Below, one piece after another: positions 21,059-33,578 of a stretch of 64,000 nt of DNA; the stretch's first letter is position 1, and every line of letters begins with the position of its first letter. Both the position numbers and the translations under genes were made by a program. The DNA is from Liriodendron chinense (taxonomy: Eukaryota; Streptophyta; Magnoliopsida; Magnoliales; Magnoliaceae), in the NCBI GenBank assembly GCA_003013855.2, contig ML058392.1, forward strand, positions 1,922,001-1,986,000, in the 5' to 3' direction. The notes below the pieces were generated by a model. That model saw nothing but the letters and a program-made list of their open reading frames with translations. It searched no databases and had not been told where the DNA came from.

Positions 21059-24000
21059 AAAAAAATATTCTTCAACCTATATCGCAAAATAGTATTATTC
21101 TTTAGCTTCCATCAAAAAGAGAAATTATTCTTCAGCCTATATCACGAGACAGTATTGTTCTCCAGTTTGCATCAGAAAGGGAATTATCTTTCAGCCCGTT
21201 TCGCAGCTAAAATCATTAGCAACTTCATGTTGCAACTGAAATTATCCTTCAAAAAATATTATCTTATGATGTAGATTACGAAGCAAAGGTATTCTCTGAC
21301 CCACATTGTGGGCTGGGATTGGTCCTCAAAAGGTGTTACTCTCCAGTCTATATCTGAAAAGGAACTATTCTTTGACTCACATCGCAAAACTAGATCATTC
21401 TTCGAACAGACTCATATTCAAGCTTATGTTATAAGAAAGAGCTGCTCACCAGGTCACATCGCGAATCAAGATCATCATTCAGTAGGTTCTAACCAGATGG
21501 ATACCTCGAGACCTGAGTGCTTGAAAGATAGGCGATTGTCAAGCAAGTCGAACCTTCCACCTTCAATGGTGTAAGCCTTCAATACACATTTCGCTCAGTC
21601 TCAAACAGCACAACCTTTAGCAGAAAGGAGACGGCAAGCCCTCAAGAAGAATAACAACTCGTCAAGGTGGGAATATAGAGCGAGGCTAGTAAGAAGATCA
21701 TGTAAGCCACGTGTCTTTTGTATTTGAAGCTAACGAGTCATATGAGGAAAATGACAGAGTCTATAAGAAGAGGGAAGAACTAGGGGCAAGCCCAAATGTA
21801 CGACAAGTGAACATGGTGACAATGAGTTGTGTAGACAAAGTTGATTAAAAGGATTCAATTGAAGTGTCGCGACCAGGTGTTGCTCCAGCCCAAAATTGAA
21901 GACGACGGGTAACCCACTGGCAATAAACTGCGAGGAGTGAGCATGGGAATCCTCGAAGAGCTATGAAGCACCTATCTAAATATGAATATCCCCGAGGAGG
22001 GAGTGTAGGCTCAACATGACCCGCAGTATCAAGTGGGATATTGAGCTCAGTAACACCCGAAGCGATTGTCAAGAGAATCTACTCTTGTTTCCTTTTACAA
22101 TATCGTCGTCCTGCACAAGCTACAGATCCGAATACCACGCTCTAATTATTAATCCACGGTTGGCACAAAATATGTGTATTAGATCATTACAGATACAAAG
22201 TGAGTTTCGATCAATCATTAGACAGCTAGCAATAGAAGATAAAATATATAAGCTAGAGTTATCACCGTGTCACCACCTGACATATTTGTTGTTTCTGAAG
22301 TACTACAATCGTATACATCTCTAGACAAGAGAATATACAAGTGGACGTTCTTACAAACTTGATTGCCACCATTGAGCACCCAGAGGGTAGCCTTTTACAA
22401 TTTACTATAGAAGAGCAGAGAATTTTGCCATTATCGGAGCTGAAAGGCAGGGCCTCCTGCTGTCGACCTATGTGTTACTTCGAAGAGGCGAAAGAAGATC
22501 GGGGACCACCATTTATGATTTATCTGTAGTACAACCACTAAGAGAAATGAAGTAGAGATAACCATAGCAAGAAAAATGAGAAGGATATCAAAATGCAAGA
22601 CAAGCTCCTCTGACCCTCTACCATCCGCAATAATTTACTCACCGTGGGGAAAGAAGTGTAGCCAATGAAGAAATAATCAATTCAGACGCATGATACCTCG
22701 GAATAAATTGCCACCACAGGACTTAAATCCTTGAAAGACATCTCACCGAGCACTAATTAGAAGGCTCGGGAGAAGCAGAAGATCAGTCATCGGAGGAGGA
22801 AACTGACCGAAGCACAAACATGTTTGCAAGGATCTCCTCCCTATAATATTTACATCAGTAAGAGTTGTAGAAAATCACGTCCAACATTATGATTTTCGTT
22901 GCAGGTCTCACAAAGTCTTCAGACTCACAATTAGAAATAGATCTGAATGAAAACTTGATATCATCTCGATCAGGTTACGAGGTTGAATAGGACCGTACAA
23001 TACTCCACATCATGAGTATAAACTGAATTTAATCTCTCAAGCAATGATCGATTATTATTAGACTGCGATACTCCATTTCACAAGTATAAACTGAATCTTA
23101 AGTTATCAAGATGTGGGATTTGATATTACATCCCTAGAGGCGATCGTGGAGCACAAGCTTATATATTCACCACAGCAACGACATAGAAATGAGTACCGAC
23201 AGAGTCAGAAGGGAAGTGATTTTACCGAATACCTATCTTCTTCAAATACATTTTCCTTGCTGCATATGCATCTCTTTATTCATTTATCACTTCGCTTGTT
23301 ATTGTCATTCAAATTAGCACAACACTTATATACATTACACCAGCACGATAAACATGAAATGATAAATTGTTGCGTAGAGCATGATTGCAATATCATAATA
23401 GTACGATCATCACATTGTCACCTGAACTTGAACATCACATCATAAGCCCACGAGTTATCATGCAAACTCGTACAAGATACTTGTGTCTGTCCTCTCACAA
23501 GATAGAACACGTCAAGAAAATACAGATCAAAAGAAGTTCAAGAAAATACAAAACAGAAGAAGGAAGCTCCATAACTTATCATATGTGCGTCGCGCAAACA
23601 ACATTGATTACAGATTTCTATATATCAACTATCAGGAGCGATTACAAAACTTCTATACTTCGACTACCAGTATTGATTACAGGCTTCCACATGCCTTTCT
23701 TCGATAACAGTTATAGATCTCTGGATGTATATCTCGTCTACTGGTACCAGCCGTGAATCTTTATACATATACTCTATTGACATCACTTGCAAACTTGCGT
23801 GTACATATATTCCGTCATTATTGTCATGGATCTTCATATACATATATTCTACCAATATCATTTATGGATCTCTACCTACGTTCCTCTGATCGACATCAGT
23901 CATAGGCTCCTACATATATCTATCGTCATCTCTAGCTATCGAATTATATATATCTACCATCATCTTCAGCTATCGGATTTTATATATATATATATATATG

Positions 24001-24627
24001 TCATCATCCTCAGCTACCGGATTATATATATCTGGCCCTATCAACACCTACAGGATATTATACATCTTTTATTATCGCTTGTTATGGGACTATACATATA
24101 TGTCGCCAACACCAGCTAGAGAATTTTATTGATCTTCCATCAGCATCATCAAAGAGCCAGCATTACGGATTCGTACACCTACCGGTCGAATACTCAAAGG
24201 GATCAACAACGAGTGAAAGTAACCCCACACCACAATGAATTTGCTACATTGTAAACCAAGTCAGCATAACCAAGAAGGAAGTGACGAAGACAAAAGTACT
24301 ATTAGAAGGCAACAAGATTAGAAGGCTTGAAGTTTCAGTCTCACAAGTACAGGTTAAATCAGTATTTCGCCTTCACGACACATCAATATAAGAGTAGCAG
24401 CTACAAAACTGGAAAGATACTAAAATCCCAAAGGGAAGCAAGAAGAACCAGAAGATCCTTATACCTCCATGGTATGGCAACACTTAGATGAAATCTACAG
24501 AATTAAAAAGGGAGGAAATGCATTCTGTTAAAAAAATGAAAGAAATGGTTTAGCGAGAACTGATTTATATACTCGAGCCCAGGAATTGGTGCACTGCACT
24601 GGTAGAGTATAAACGCCCAGCGTAGCG
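19901..24627 (+). other. Element D internal region, second part, noncoding
   Basis: About 4.7 kb with no frame that looks like a protein; the longest open runs (about 110-123 codons) are low-complexity and unrelated to retroelement proteins. The region is rich in short repeated phrases such as ATC(G/A)CGA and TATAAACTGAAT. G-rich words GGGGGCAAGCC(C) occur near 20612, 20660 and 21784, with relatives near 17698 and 17745. An AT microsatellite is at 20992-21056. This may be degraded coding sequence or a noncoding filler typical of defective Tat elements. Confidence 0.55.
20992..21056 (+). repeat. (AT)n microsatellite
   Basis: About 65 bp of almost perfect AT dinucleotides with one TAC interruption near 21000. 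Confidence 0.95.
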
Positions 24628-24642
24628 CACCGGGGGGGCACT
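24628..24642 (+). promoter_or_regulatory. Element D polypurine tract
   Basis: G-rich CACCGGGGGGGCACT immediately before the 3' LTR start TGTAAGGCTC at 24643. Confidence 0.75.
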
Positions 24643-25553
24643 TGTAAGGCTCAAAATATCACCAATGATAAAAGAAGTGACGAATCGAATACATCAGTCA
24701 AAGTCAGCAACAAACCTATAATCAATCAGAAAAGCAGTAGAGCGTCAGTGTGGTCCTAGCTCGAGCAGCTCGTGCAATCACACCTAGAACTGAAATCTGT
24801 CATTTCGGAGCTGATCTAGACATGCATATTGCCGCCAAATGATCCGGAATGTCCAAAAATTCGTAAACTTTGAATTTGGATGCCGTGTGATGCATATTTC
24901 TGTCTGCGCACCCCGAAGTACATTTTTCCTTGCTAGGAGCCGACTAAAGGATTCGAATTGGAAAGGAACTATCGAAATTAACAGCATTTGACCATTCGCT
25001 AGCTGACACGTTTATTCAGTAACATTATTAAAAGCTAAAAGTGCTCTGGCGTTAATGACTTTGATCCCAGAAAAGGTAGATGTACATTGAACAGTCGGAG
25101 CCTAAAAATCGAATTTTTCTAAGTCTGGGAACATCCAATTTCTAGTTGTAATGAAGGAGATATGAGTCGTTCACCGAAGACCGTATATTATGGATGGCAT
25201 TGATCACTCATGGCCCACTTTTGAAGATAAAATAAGCTTCTAAAGGTTATCATGATAGTTTCATTACGTAGATCGCCAAAATAGCTTTTCAACAAGTATA
25301 GGATCGTCCAGAACAGATCTGTAACGAAGGAGTTATGGTCATTTTCGTAGAGACACACAAGTGCAGAATAACATGCTTTCGGCCAAAAATGCTGAAAAAT
25401 TCTAAGTCTGGAAGCTACCAAGAGGGACATGCGCTCGGGGCATGTCCACATGCGCCCAGAGCTCCTTTTCCCCATCTCCAAGAAGCACATGCACCCGGGC
25501 ATGCCACATGTGCCCGGAAACTCTCCTCATGGACCCGGACCCAATTAGCAGAC

Positions 25554-25561
25554 TATAAATA
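25554..25561 (+). promoter_or_regulatory. TATA box of element D 3' LTR
   Basis: TATAAATA, same context as at 14187. Confidence 0.7.
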
Positions 25562-25603
25562 CCCCTTGATGACCTCAGTAGAAAGAGAGGAGAGAAAGAA
25601 GAA

Positions 25604-25607
<4 letters not shown>

Positions 25608-25638
<31 letters not shown>
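25608..25638 (+). repeat. (GA)n microsatellite in element D 3' LTR
   Basis: GA run of about 31 bp, shorter than its partner at 14241-14285. It is followed to about 25800 by CATGCGCCCACTC-type units. Confidence 0.9.
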
Positions 25639-25639
<1 letters not shown>

Positions 25640-27695
25640 ATGCACCCACTCTCTCCATCTCCCTCCTACATGCGCCCACTCTCTCCCATCTTCCCCCACA
25701 TGCGCCCACTCTCTCCCTCCAACCCCCACATGCGCCCACTCCGTCACATGCGCCCACTCCTTCCCAATCCCACATGTGCCCACCTCCACATGTGCCTGTC
25801 TCCCCTCTACATACGCCTAATGGAACTCTGTCTGCACAGCACTGCACATCTGTCTGCACTGCACTGCACTGCATACCTGCACCTGCACTACACACCTGCA
25901 CCACATAATGTGTCTGCACATTATGTTTCCATTTAATTTAAGTTATTTATGTAAATAAGGAAATACCCCCATTTAGATTCAATAAAAAATACTAAAAACT
26001 TAAATTTCCAACAATGAAGATTTTAATTTTTCATCCAAAGTACAAATCGCAACTTTTTTACACTCCCCAAAAAGTTCACCTTTTAAATTGGAGGGGTTTT
26101 CTTCAAATCTAAACCATCTAAAAAATCTGAAATACCCTAATTATGCTAAAACACTAAAGTCCGGTGAAATATTCATGATATTTTATGATCGATCTGCGGA
26201 TATATCAAAAATTCAGATTTTTACTTAGAATTTTCAGGCAGCAAAATGACCATAATATCGTTTTAGTGCAAATTTGTACAGAAATGGAGCTGTGACTAGA
26301 TAATATTGGTTGCTCCGTACATTAACACCCATCTTGCTTAATCTGGCATTCATTCATGCTTAATCTAGCATTCATCTAACTTGATCCAGCACTCATCTCT
26401 ACTTAATCCAGCACTCATCTCTGCTTAAGCTAACATTTACCTTACTTAATTCGATATGTATTCAACCTCACATGGCATACATACTATTGTATTCTCATAT
26501 ACATTCATTCTCACATGACATATCTTATATTGTATCTATCACACACAATCAATCTCATATGATATATATTCTATCGCGTTTATCGTGCATCAAAGATCCC
26601 TTGCCTTGTCACAATTAATGTCCCGCACATTTATTTATGCGTGAGCAGGTTCTTTACTTATCTCTCATTGCGGATTAGCTATCAACAAAGGCGCAGGACT
26701 AGGATCACTTCTGAAGACGAGTCAACAGATTCCGGCCTGATTCGACAACTGATCGCAAGAATTTTATATCGATTATGTTCATTGCACAACTAGGGTTTGG
26801 CCTGGATTGAGGCTCAAGACTAACCAAAAGGGACTATGGTTACTATTAAAAATTGTGATCAAAGAGTTCCAACAATACTCAAAATATCCTACTATGGACT
26901 GCCATTATAAAAAGATAATCGATGCCCTACCCATTGATAACGAGTCTGTCGGTTGAGCTAATGAGGCAATTGTGGAGTGCCTTCTCAAGGCCACACGTCA
27001 TAAACATACGGGCATGGGCCTTGGGTCATGTCAACCAACATTTGATGCTCGTGTATTCCAGCAATCAATGACCCAGAGTTGCAGCACTCGATTAAAAATC
27101 CTGACAATCCCTCAACTCGAACAATCCGAAAGAAAATGGGACATAGACATCTGACTTGTCTAAAAACATGGCTCAGTCCATAACAAGAAAAAAAATAAGT
27201 CTCTACGACCATGAATTCGAAGACCATAGTCCCTAATGACTTAGTCACCAGCTTGATCTATCCGGGCCTTTTCTCATATACTTCATCTGTTGTACAACTA
27301 TCATTCATAGTGGAGCTTTGTTGCTTTGTGCCGTGGTTTTCTCCCGTAAGGTTTTCCACGTAAAAATCTGTGTTCTCTATGGCTTGCATGATTTACATTG
27401 ATATTTCCTCATTTGCTTTATTTAAATCTATCTATAATGTATGTATTCATTTACTTTTACCTTTTAATCAAGGGTGTTCATCCATCAATGTAATTAAGGG
27501 CTCATGTCAGATCACAACCTGGAATGTAAAAGATCTCAGAATCTCTGGAATAAAATTCGCCTTACGATATCTCTTCTCATGTATACTTTGTGATTGCTTA
27601 TGATTGTCTATGAATGTCTCTATACTTAGAAATTTCTCAGAATAACGAAACACAGGAAAAACTGCCATGAGCATTTTTCTAGTTTTAACAATATG

Positions 27696-27997
27696 TAACT
27701 GTTAAAATTTCCCTAAATTGGGTTATAAATCATTTAAATTGTTGTTGATCAGATTTGGAAAGAATTCAACTGTTAACTCAGCAGAAATCAACCATAAAAA
27801 CTATAAATCAAGCTATATGGTCCACCTGAACGACTATACTAATTGATTGGATGGAGTGGATTTTGTTGGACATTGTTGTGGGGCCCACATTCAATGTGGT
27901 GTGCATGCTGTAGCAGAGTATCGGTCATCCCAAATCGATCAGCGTGCGCTGACTCGTGAACTCTCGAAATAGAGAGAGTTTTCCCTCTTTCTTTTTT
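27696..27997. other. Unassigned flank
   Basis: 302 bp of sequence into which D may have inserted. No gene, repeat pair or promoter is recognised. Confidence 0.4.
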
Positions 27998-28582
27998 GGG
28001 CCTGTTTGGATTCACAGAATCCACTCTAATGAGGTGTGGTCAACTTTAAATAAATAATGATTACCAATACCGTGGTAATCCAAATTATAGCCAGATATCA
28101 TACTAATTCATATCTAAGGGCTTAATTTTTAGATGTGCTTGTAATGTACTCCCGTAAATAGACCCACGTGGATATAATATGCCTAATATGTGTTATATCC
28201 ACACCGTCCATCCATTTTGCAATGTCATTTTAGGGCATGACCCTAAATATCAGCTTCATCTAAAACTTCAGTGGATCGTAAGTGCTTTTTAATAGTAGGC
28301 ATTCAATCCCAACTGCTTCCGTAGTGTGGTCACTTTCCATTTTGGATGAGGCTCATTATTTCTACTTTCATAAAATGTTGTCGCAAAATGAATGGAGAGT
28401 GTGGATATAACACAAACATCATGTTGGGGCCAACAAAACTATGACACATGAAGGCCCCTCCGCCCACTATATTCGGATGAATTCCTGTGATTTGACAACT
28501 TAGTGTATCCAACCAGTAACAAGGAGTAATAATGAATTTTTTACAACACATTACAGTGTATTCCGTGAATCCAAATAGGCCC
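27998..28582. mobile_element. MITE-like element with terminal inverted repeats
   Basis: The left end GGGCCTGTTTGGATTCACAG (27998 onward) and the right end (28560-28582) are inverted copies over about 22 bp with one or two differences. 585 bp, no coding capacity. The GGGCCTGTTTGG terminus is typical of several plant DNA-transposon MITEs. I could not find a clear target duplication, so the superfamily stays open. Confidence 0.7.
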
Positions 28583-28604
28583 TAGCTTCCCGCCCAGCGC
28601 ACGT

Positions 28605-29956
28605 TGTTCGCTCGCCTCAATTACAAGGCTGCGATATAGTAATAATTCTCGATAAGACTGAGGTCGATCCACAGGGAATTAGATAAACCAATTCTAATTA
28701 TCTTAGCAACTTCAAATTCAATCAATTTAGAAGTTCAAATCATAAACTAACTTAAAAACAGTAAGGTTGTAAAATCTATTACTGGAACTAAGGCTTTCAA
28801 GGATCCACTTGTAGCAATCCCATGTCAATCCAATCAATCCAAGCATAAAACACAACTAGATTCGAAGTTCTATCTCTCATCTAGTTGGAAAATAAAGCAT
28901 TGAAGCACATTCAATCCTACTTAAGTTAAACATTCAAGTTCTAGTCCTAATCAATCACATAGCATTCAAAATCATAGCCTTTAGAGTAACAGCCATGCCT
29001 ATGGACTATGGCATGCTCAAGGGTTACCATAATTCTAATCTAATCAAGCCAAACATGATAATCCCAGAGAATTGAAATGAATCCATGTCCAAAGCACCTG
29101 AACTCTCATAAAACTTCTAAAAATATCAACTTTATTCGAAGTAAAACATTCAAAATCCAAACTTAAAGTGAAAGTACTTGAATTAAACAGAATTAAACAT
29201 GAAATTGGCTACAAACTTCACCTCTCAGCCTTAGCTGAAGGTTCTAGCCGAGCATTGTCATACTACAACTAGAACTCAATGAAAAAGACATAAAAACTAG
29301 AAAAATCAAAATCGGCGGAGTTGTGGACGCTCCATGGTGCTCTCCTGCACTTTCCACGACCTCTAATCTCTTCTAGGATGCCTTTAGACGAAGCCCTAAG
29401 TACCCTTTTATAGAATAGTGCAGAAGATTCCAGATTGCGCAAGAAATCACAAAGTTACGCAGAGAAAATCGAAGCTTGTAGGACAAGCTCTATTACACAG
29501 CCGACCGGTCGGACGACCGGTCGTAAAACGTGAAAATCAGTCCAGTGACTTTTCAAAATTTCCTCACCCTCTCTGTTGAGTGCTCGACCGATCTGACGAC
29601 CTGGTCTGAGTGATGGTCGACCGGTCTGACGACCGGTCTGTCGTGGTCCAATGATATGTACAGCAATGGGGGGTCTCTGTTGAATTGCAGACCAGTCGGA
29701 TGACCGGTCTTCAGTAAAGAGTGTTGCACTTCTTCCTTCTTTCTTCCATATCTCTCTTGCTTCTTTCTTCCATCCTTTGGCACTTAATTCTTTGATCTTC
29801 AATGTACCTACAATGATCTTTTTAGCCTTAAATCAGTGAAATCTCCACCTCGCTCCTACAATCACAAATCACGCATTAGATGGGTCTTTTAAGTATGCAA
29901 ACCATGCATATAATATTTGTAATGGGTTAGTAAATGTATAAATTAGAGGTTCAACA
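28605..29956 (-). repeat. Element E 3' LTR
   Basis: 1352 bp. The minus strand begins TGTTGAACCTCTAATTTATAC, close to S1 and G, and ends GAGGCGAGCGAACA. TATA is at about 29405-29413 (CTATAAAAG on the minus strand) and the palindromic array at 29503-29710. Confidence 0.9.
29503..29710. repeat. GACCGGTC pair array in element E U3
   Basis: Pairs with 4-bp centres: GACCGGTC-GGAC-GACCGGTC, GACCGGTC-TGAC-GACCGGTC, GACCAGTC-GGAT-GACCGGTC. A spacer near 29535 reads CAGTCCAGTGACTTTTCAAA, a motif also present in C, F1, F2 and H. Confidence 0.85.
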
Positions 29957-29968
29957 CACCCCCCAACC
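29957..29968 (-). promoter_or_regulatory. Element E polypurine tract
   Basis: GGTTGGGGGGTG on the minus strand, directly upstream of the 3' LTR. A second copy of the same 12-mer is at 30876-30887. Confidence 0.8.
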
Positions 29969-31097
29969 AGCATTCTGCTAGTCCCGAGCAAAACATGGTG
30001 AAGCAAGATCAATTCTCCATAACCAACTTTCCTTCAGAAACTATGCTTCTATGCATTCCAAGACATACAAGTGTAAAAATCTGAAAAATTAGGTGATAGA
30101 AGTTGAAACCTTAACTCTCAAGACATAATAAGTGTTCATATGAAATTCCCACTGATTGATTGATAAATAGAAGAACTTGAACAATTTTAATCTAGTGTGC
30201 ATAGTGATGTCTCATCTCATGAGTTTACGGGACCATCTTCTTCATAGATCAACTAAACTATGAATCTCAAGGTGTACAGATCAACAACAAGCCTATGATA
30301 GGAATTTACCTTATCGTCCTTCCAACGGCTTTCACACTACATCCCATTTCCGGCTTTAGTTACGGGTAGACCATCCCCCGTTTGGTAATAGGTAGCCCTT
30401 TTTTAAATTTTCCACCATATTCTCCATTATACCCATATTTTCTTTCCTTCTTTCCTTTTCATACACATTAGATATGATTTTTAGAAATCCATATCTTTCG
30501 TTATTTTTCCAATGACAAAGATGGACAAAGTACCCTGGCTTGGTTCCTCAACACCTCAAATCTAAGTCTAGCCAATCCACAAAGCTACATAATCCTTTCA
30601 AACCATGAAAATCGTGTAATGTGAACTAGGTATAAAAGTGTTTAAATTTTCTATCAATCATATAAATAGGGGAATTCACATATAAAACCATTATATTAAA
30701 GGTAGTTCAAGACTTGCAACATCACTCACTTCGTATCTCCTTTTCTTATACTCGTATCATCCCGAATGTATAGAAACAAAGTTTTCTAAAAAGAGTTTTG
30801 AATTTTCAGAAAATTCAAAAAATTTCTACATAATTGCTCGAAATGTCACAAAATGCTAGATGAGGAATCTCATCTCACCCCCCAACCAAATCTTGCATTG
30901 TCCTCAATGTAAAAAGATATGCAATGAGCATGAACATGAGAGCAATGGTGAATAAAAGAGAGTGGGAACAATAGTACTTGAAAGAGTCAATCAATGAAGT
31001 GTACAACCCCAGTATTAAAATCTACTAAAACAAGTAAAACTAAAACGGAAAAACAACTAAACCTAATCCTATGCTATACCTCCGTCAAACTAGGAGA
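29969..31097 (-). other. Element E 3' noncoding region
   Basis: Homologous to 3088-4221 of A, in the same order. It includes the conserved hairpin block at 30310-30398 and the upstream PPT-like tract at 30876-30887 beside GGACAATGCAAGAT. No ORF. Confidence 0.7.
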
Positions 31098-32280
31098 TCA
31101 ATCATCCTGATACACAGGATCATCTAGAGTGATGGACATGTCCTCTGAATCAAATTTCTCAACGAATGGTTTAAGGCGTTGTCCATTCACTTTAAAACAG
31201 TTACCATTCGCCGCATTCTCTACCTCAACGGCCCCATGGGGAAATACTTCTTTAACAATATATGGGCCGGTCCATCGAGATCGTAATTTTTTCGGAAAAA
31301 GATAAAGTCGAGAATTGTACAAGAGCACTTTCTGACCTTCATGGAAAGATTTCCTGAAAATGTGCTTATCATGGAAGGCCTTCATCCTACTCTTGTAAAT
31401 CCTCGAGTTCTCTTAAGCATCATTCCGGATCTCATCGAGCTCATTCAATTGAAGTTTGTGAAGTGAGCTAGTCTTGTCAATGTCAAAATTCAATGACCGA
31501 ATTGCCCAATAAGCTTTGTGTTCAATTTCCACAGGTAAGTGACAAGCTTTCACATAAACAAGTCTATAGGGGGACATTCCAATGGGGGTCTTGTAAGTGG
31601 TACGGTGAGCCCAAAGAGGATCGTCTAATCTCAGCGACCAATCTTTGCGATCCATCCTCACCGTCTTTTCCAAAATTTGTTTAATTTCCCGATTGGAAAT
31701 TTCAACTTGCCCACTTGTTTTTGGGTGGTATGGGGTACTCACCTTATGTCTAATGCCATATTTCTTCATTAAGGCTTCGAAAGGCCTATTGCAAAAGTGA
31801 GAACCGCCATCACTAATGATGGCTCGAGGCGTTCCAAATTTGGAAAGTATGTTTTCTTTAAGGAACTTTAGAACCATACGATGATCATTGGTTCTACATG
31901 GAATAGCCTCTATCCATTTAGACACATAATCTGTGATGAGCAATATATAGACATGTCCAAAAGATGAGGGGAATGGTCCCATGAAATCATGCCCCAACAG
32001 TTAAAGACTTCAAGATGTTGAATTGAGGTAAGAGGCATCATATTTCGACAAGGATAATCCACATAGCTTTTGGCAACGCTCGCATGCTTTGCAAAACTCG
32101 TGGGTGTCCTTAAATAAAGTGGGCAAAAAAAAAACCACACTGCAGAATTTTAGCAGTAGTTTTCTTGGAGAAAAAATGACCCCCACAAGCTTGATCATGG
32201 CAAAAGGAGACGATAGAATTATGTTCATCATCAGGAACATCTCCTAATAATTTGATCTGGGCAATATTTAAAAAATAAAG
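31098..32280 (-). pseudogene. Element E integrase remnant
   Basis: Integrase homologous to that of A, broken at several places. 32010-32280 carries zinc-finger region remnants (FCHDQACGGHF and CKACERCQK) in two frames. A one-base loss in the GGCATCGATTTC context at about 31990 disrupts the frame next to the first catalytic Asp. 31416-31997 holds DFMGPFPSSFG, IISDGGSHF and SGQVEISNRE. A TAA replaces a Tyr codon at 31413-31415. 31098-31385 holds the C-terminal LRSRWTGPYIV segment and ends DPVYQDD. It is not functional. Confidence 0.9.
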
Positions 32281-32310
32281 GTTCATCCCAAAAAATCTCA
32301 CATAAGTTAC

Positions 32311-32720
32311 TTTCACAATGACACTTACCAAACTAGCTTAAGTTAAAATGGTAATTTATTAAATTAAAAAGCTACTTATTGTTGGGTAGTATCTATGTAA
32401 GTTACTTTATATGAGCTACTTAAACCTCAAGTAGCTTATTTTGGTTATACTTACTTTATATGAGCTACTTATACCTCAAGTAGCGTATATTGGTTATACT
32501 TATTCAATAGTTGATTAGTATGTTTGGCAAATGACACACATATCAACCAAAAAGTAGCAAAGTATGTTGTGCTTTTTAATATCACATAAGTACTTATCCC
32601 TCAATTTTGTTTAGTCCACCCTTAATGTATTGTTCATTACATAAACCAACCTTTGATGTGGACTACTCATTATATTGGACCCACCTTGGCTCTATTTTCA
32701 ATGTGAACTATCCATTAGTG
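32311..32720. other. AT-rich insert with possible small MITE and a 49-bp direct repeat
   Basis: Two 49-bp units (32404-32452 and 32453-32501) contain ACTTTATATGAGCTACTTA and CCTCAAGTAGC. The ends TGACACTTACCAAAC (about 32319) and its imperfect inverted partner GTTTGGCAAATGACA (32522) could be terminal inverted repeats of a MITE of about 220 bp. No target duplication was confirmed. The rest is unassigned. Confidence 0.4.
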
Positions 32721-33116
32721 TGTAAGACTCCATTAGGTGGGCCACACATGATCATTGGTTTAGATTTAACCATTGGATTATTCAGATTGAGCGATTCAGT
32801 GGACCCCACTATAGTTGTGATCATTATAAATAGTTTGGGTTGGGACGCTTGAATCATGGTCCCTATACACAGTTATTAAGCCGGATATGTAAACCTATGG
32901 TGTGGAGACCTTAGAGGGAAGAAGTGTGATGGGTAAGCTTCTCCGACCCTCTTCCTATAAATACATGTATTGATCCCCTCACCCACACAGACAGAAATCC
33001 TAATCCCATTGAGAGGTTTTCCTAAGGGTGTAAGTTGCGAAAGATCAAGATCTCCTCCCGGCAACACGGTGACATCAGGATGTCTTCCCTATTAGGTACG
33101 TGTTTATGATTTCAGT
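32721..33116 (+). mobile_element. Isolated Copia-family LTR (partial or solo)
   Basis: Co-linear with the 3' LTR of element I (63601-64000): both start TGTAAG(A/G)CTCCATTAGGTGGG, contain TATAAATA in CTTCCTATAAATA, and share tacgtgtttatgatttcagta at the end of the comparable part. The 3' limit cannot be seen because the partner leaves the window. tagtg flanks the start (32716-32720) and recurs at 33327-33331, but the sequence before that does not end in CA, so this TSD is doubtful. Confidence 0.8.
32956..32963 (+). promoter_or_regulatory. TATA box of the isolated Copia LTR
   Basis: TATAAATA, in the same context as 63837-63844. Confidence 0.6.
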
Positions 33117-33578
33117 ATTAAATCTCCATTATTGATGCATAGACAATCCATTTATTCCACTATTCATATTTGATTTAGGTTCTGATGCAGGCATGGGCGG
33201 TGTGGTGTTAAGACTTCAAACTCGAAATTGTTTGGCGTATAATCCCCATCTGTCACAGCCATCAATATAACCGTGGTGGAGATTTTAAAAATCCCATCAG
33301 AAGTCTTGTTTTTCACATTAATCTGGTAGTGTCTTCATCTCCAGTATCAGCGGCAGCAATGGCTCTCAAACCCCCAGCCGCAAATGTTTAGATTAAAAGA
33401 AATTATTGCAATTTTTTAGACATTAGGCCGGGACCGGCTGCCCCGCTGCAGTCATGTGGACTTACGGCCATGAGATCTGTTCATGGGCAACTAAAGCCCT
33501 TCTTCCTCTCTCTTTCTTCTTCTTTCGTTCCCTGCAACGACGACAACCATTTTTTTCTTGTACCATGATTTGGGCTAG
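33117..33578. other. Unassigned sequence before element C
   Basis: May include the end of the Copia LTR. No ORF or RNA gene is recognised. gctag (33574-33578) is the left target duplication of C. Confidence 0.35.

Larger units (their letters stand above)
13134..27690 (+). mobile_element. Element D: large Tat/Ogre-like LTR retrotransposon without pol
   Basis: LTRs at 13134-16351 (3218 bp) and 24643-27690 (3048 bp) share their whole order of sequence. TSD is atatg (13129-13133 and 27691-27695). The PBS TGGTGACTCTACTGGGGAT follows the 5' LTR by three bases and fits the tRNA-Arg type known from Ogre/Tat elements. A G-rich PPT precedes the 3' LTR. The internal region of about 8.3 kb, 1.4 kb of it solo LTR S1, has no gag, protease, RT, RNase H or integrase motif in any frame I examined. 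It does have tandem repeats, also typical of this lineage. This makes it a non-autonomous or completely decayed member. The LTRs differ by several indels, so it is older than A. Confidence 0.9.
24643..27690 (+). repeat. Element D 3' LTR
   Basis: 3048 bp, TGTAAGGCTC to AGTTTTAACA, followed by TSD atatg at 27691-27695. TATA is at 25554-25561. Compared with the 5' LTR it lacks about 118 bp after a gggaaca word (about 25130), has a shorter GA tract and carries about 34 extra bp near 26912. Confidence 0.95.
28605..32310 (-). mobile_element. Element E: truncated Athila-like element
   Basis: On the minus strand it retains a 3' LTR (28605-29956), PPT, the 3' noncoding region and most of integrase. 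Homology to A's pol fades at about 32310, and everything upstream (rest of pol, gag, 5' LTR) is absent. The base pairs left of the LTR (cacgt, 28600-28604) have no visible partner, as expected for a truncated copy. Confidence 0.9.

Noticed and set aside
23385..24119. Open frames of about 110-123 codons in the interior of element D
   Set aside because: Low-complexity, Ile/Tyr-rich from AT repeats, no gag or pol motif, and no support from the surrounding sequence.
32716..33331. TSD tagtg for the isolated Copia LTR, giving a 606-bp solo LTR
   Set aside because: The sequence before the second tagtg does not end in CA, so the match may be chance; the 3' limit is left open.
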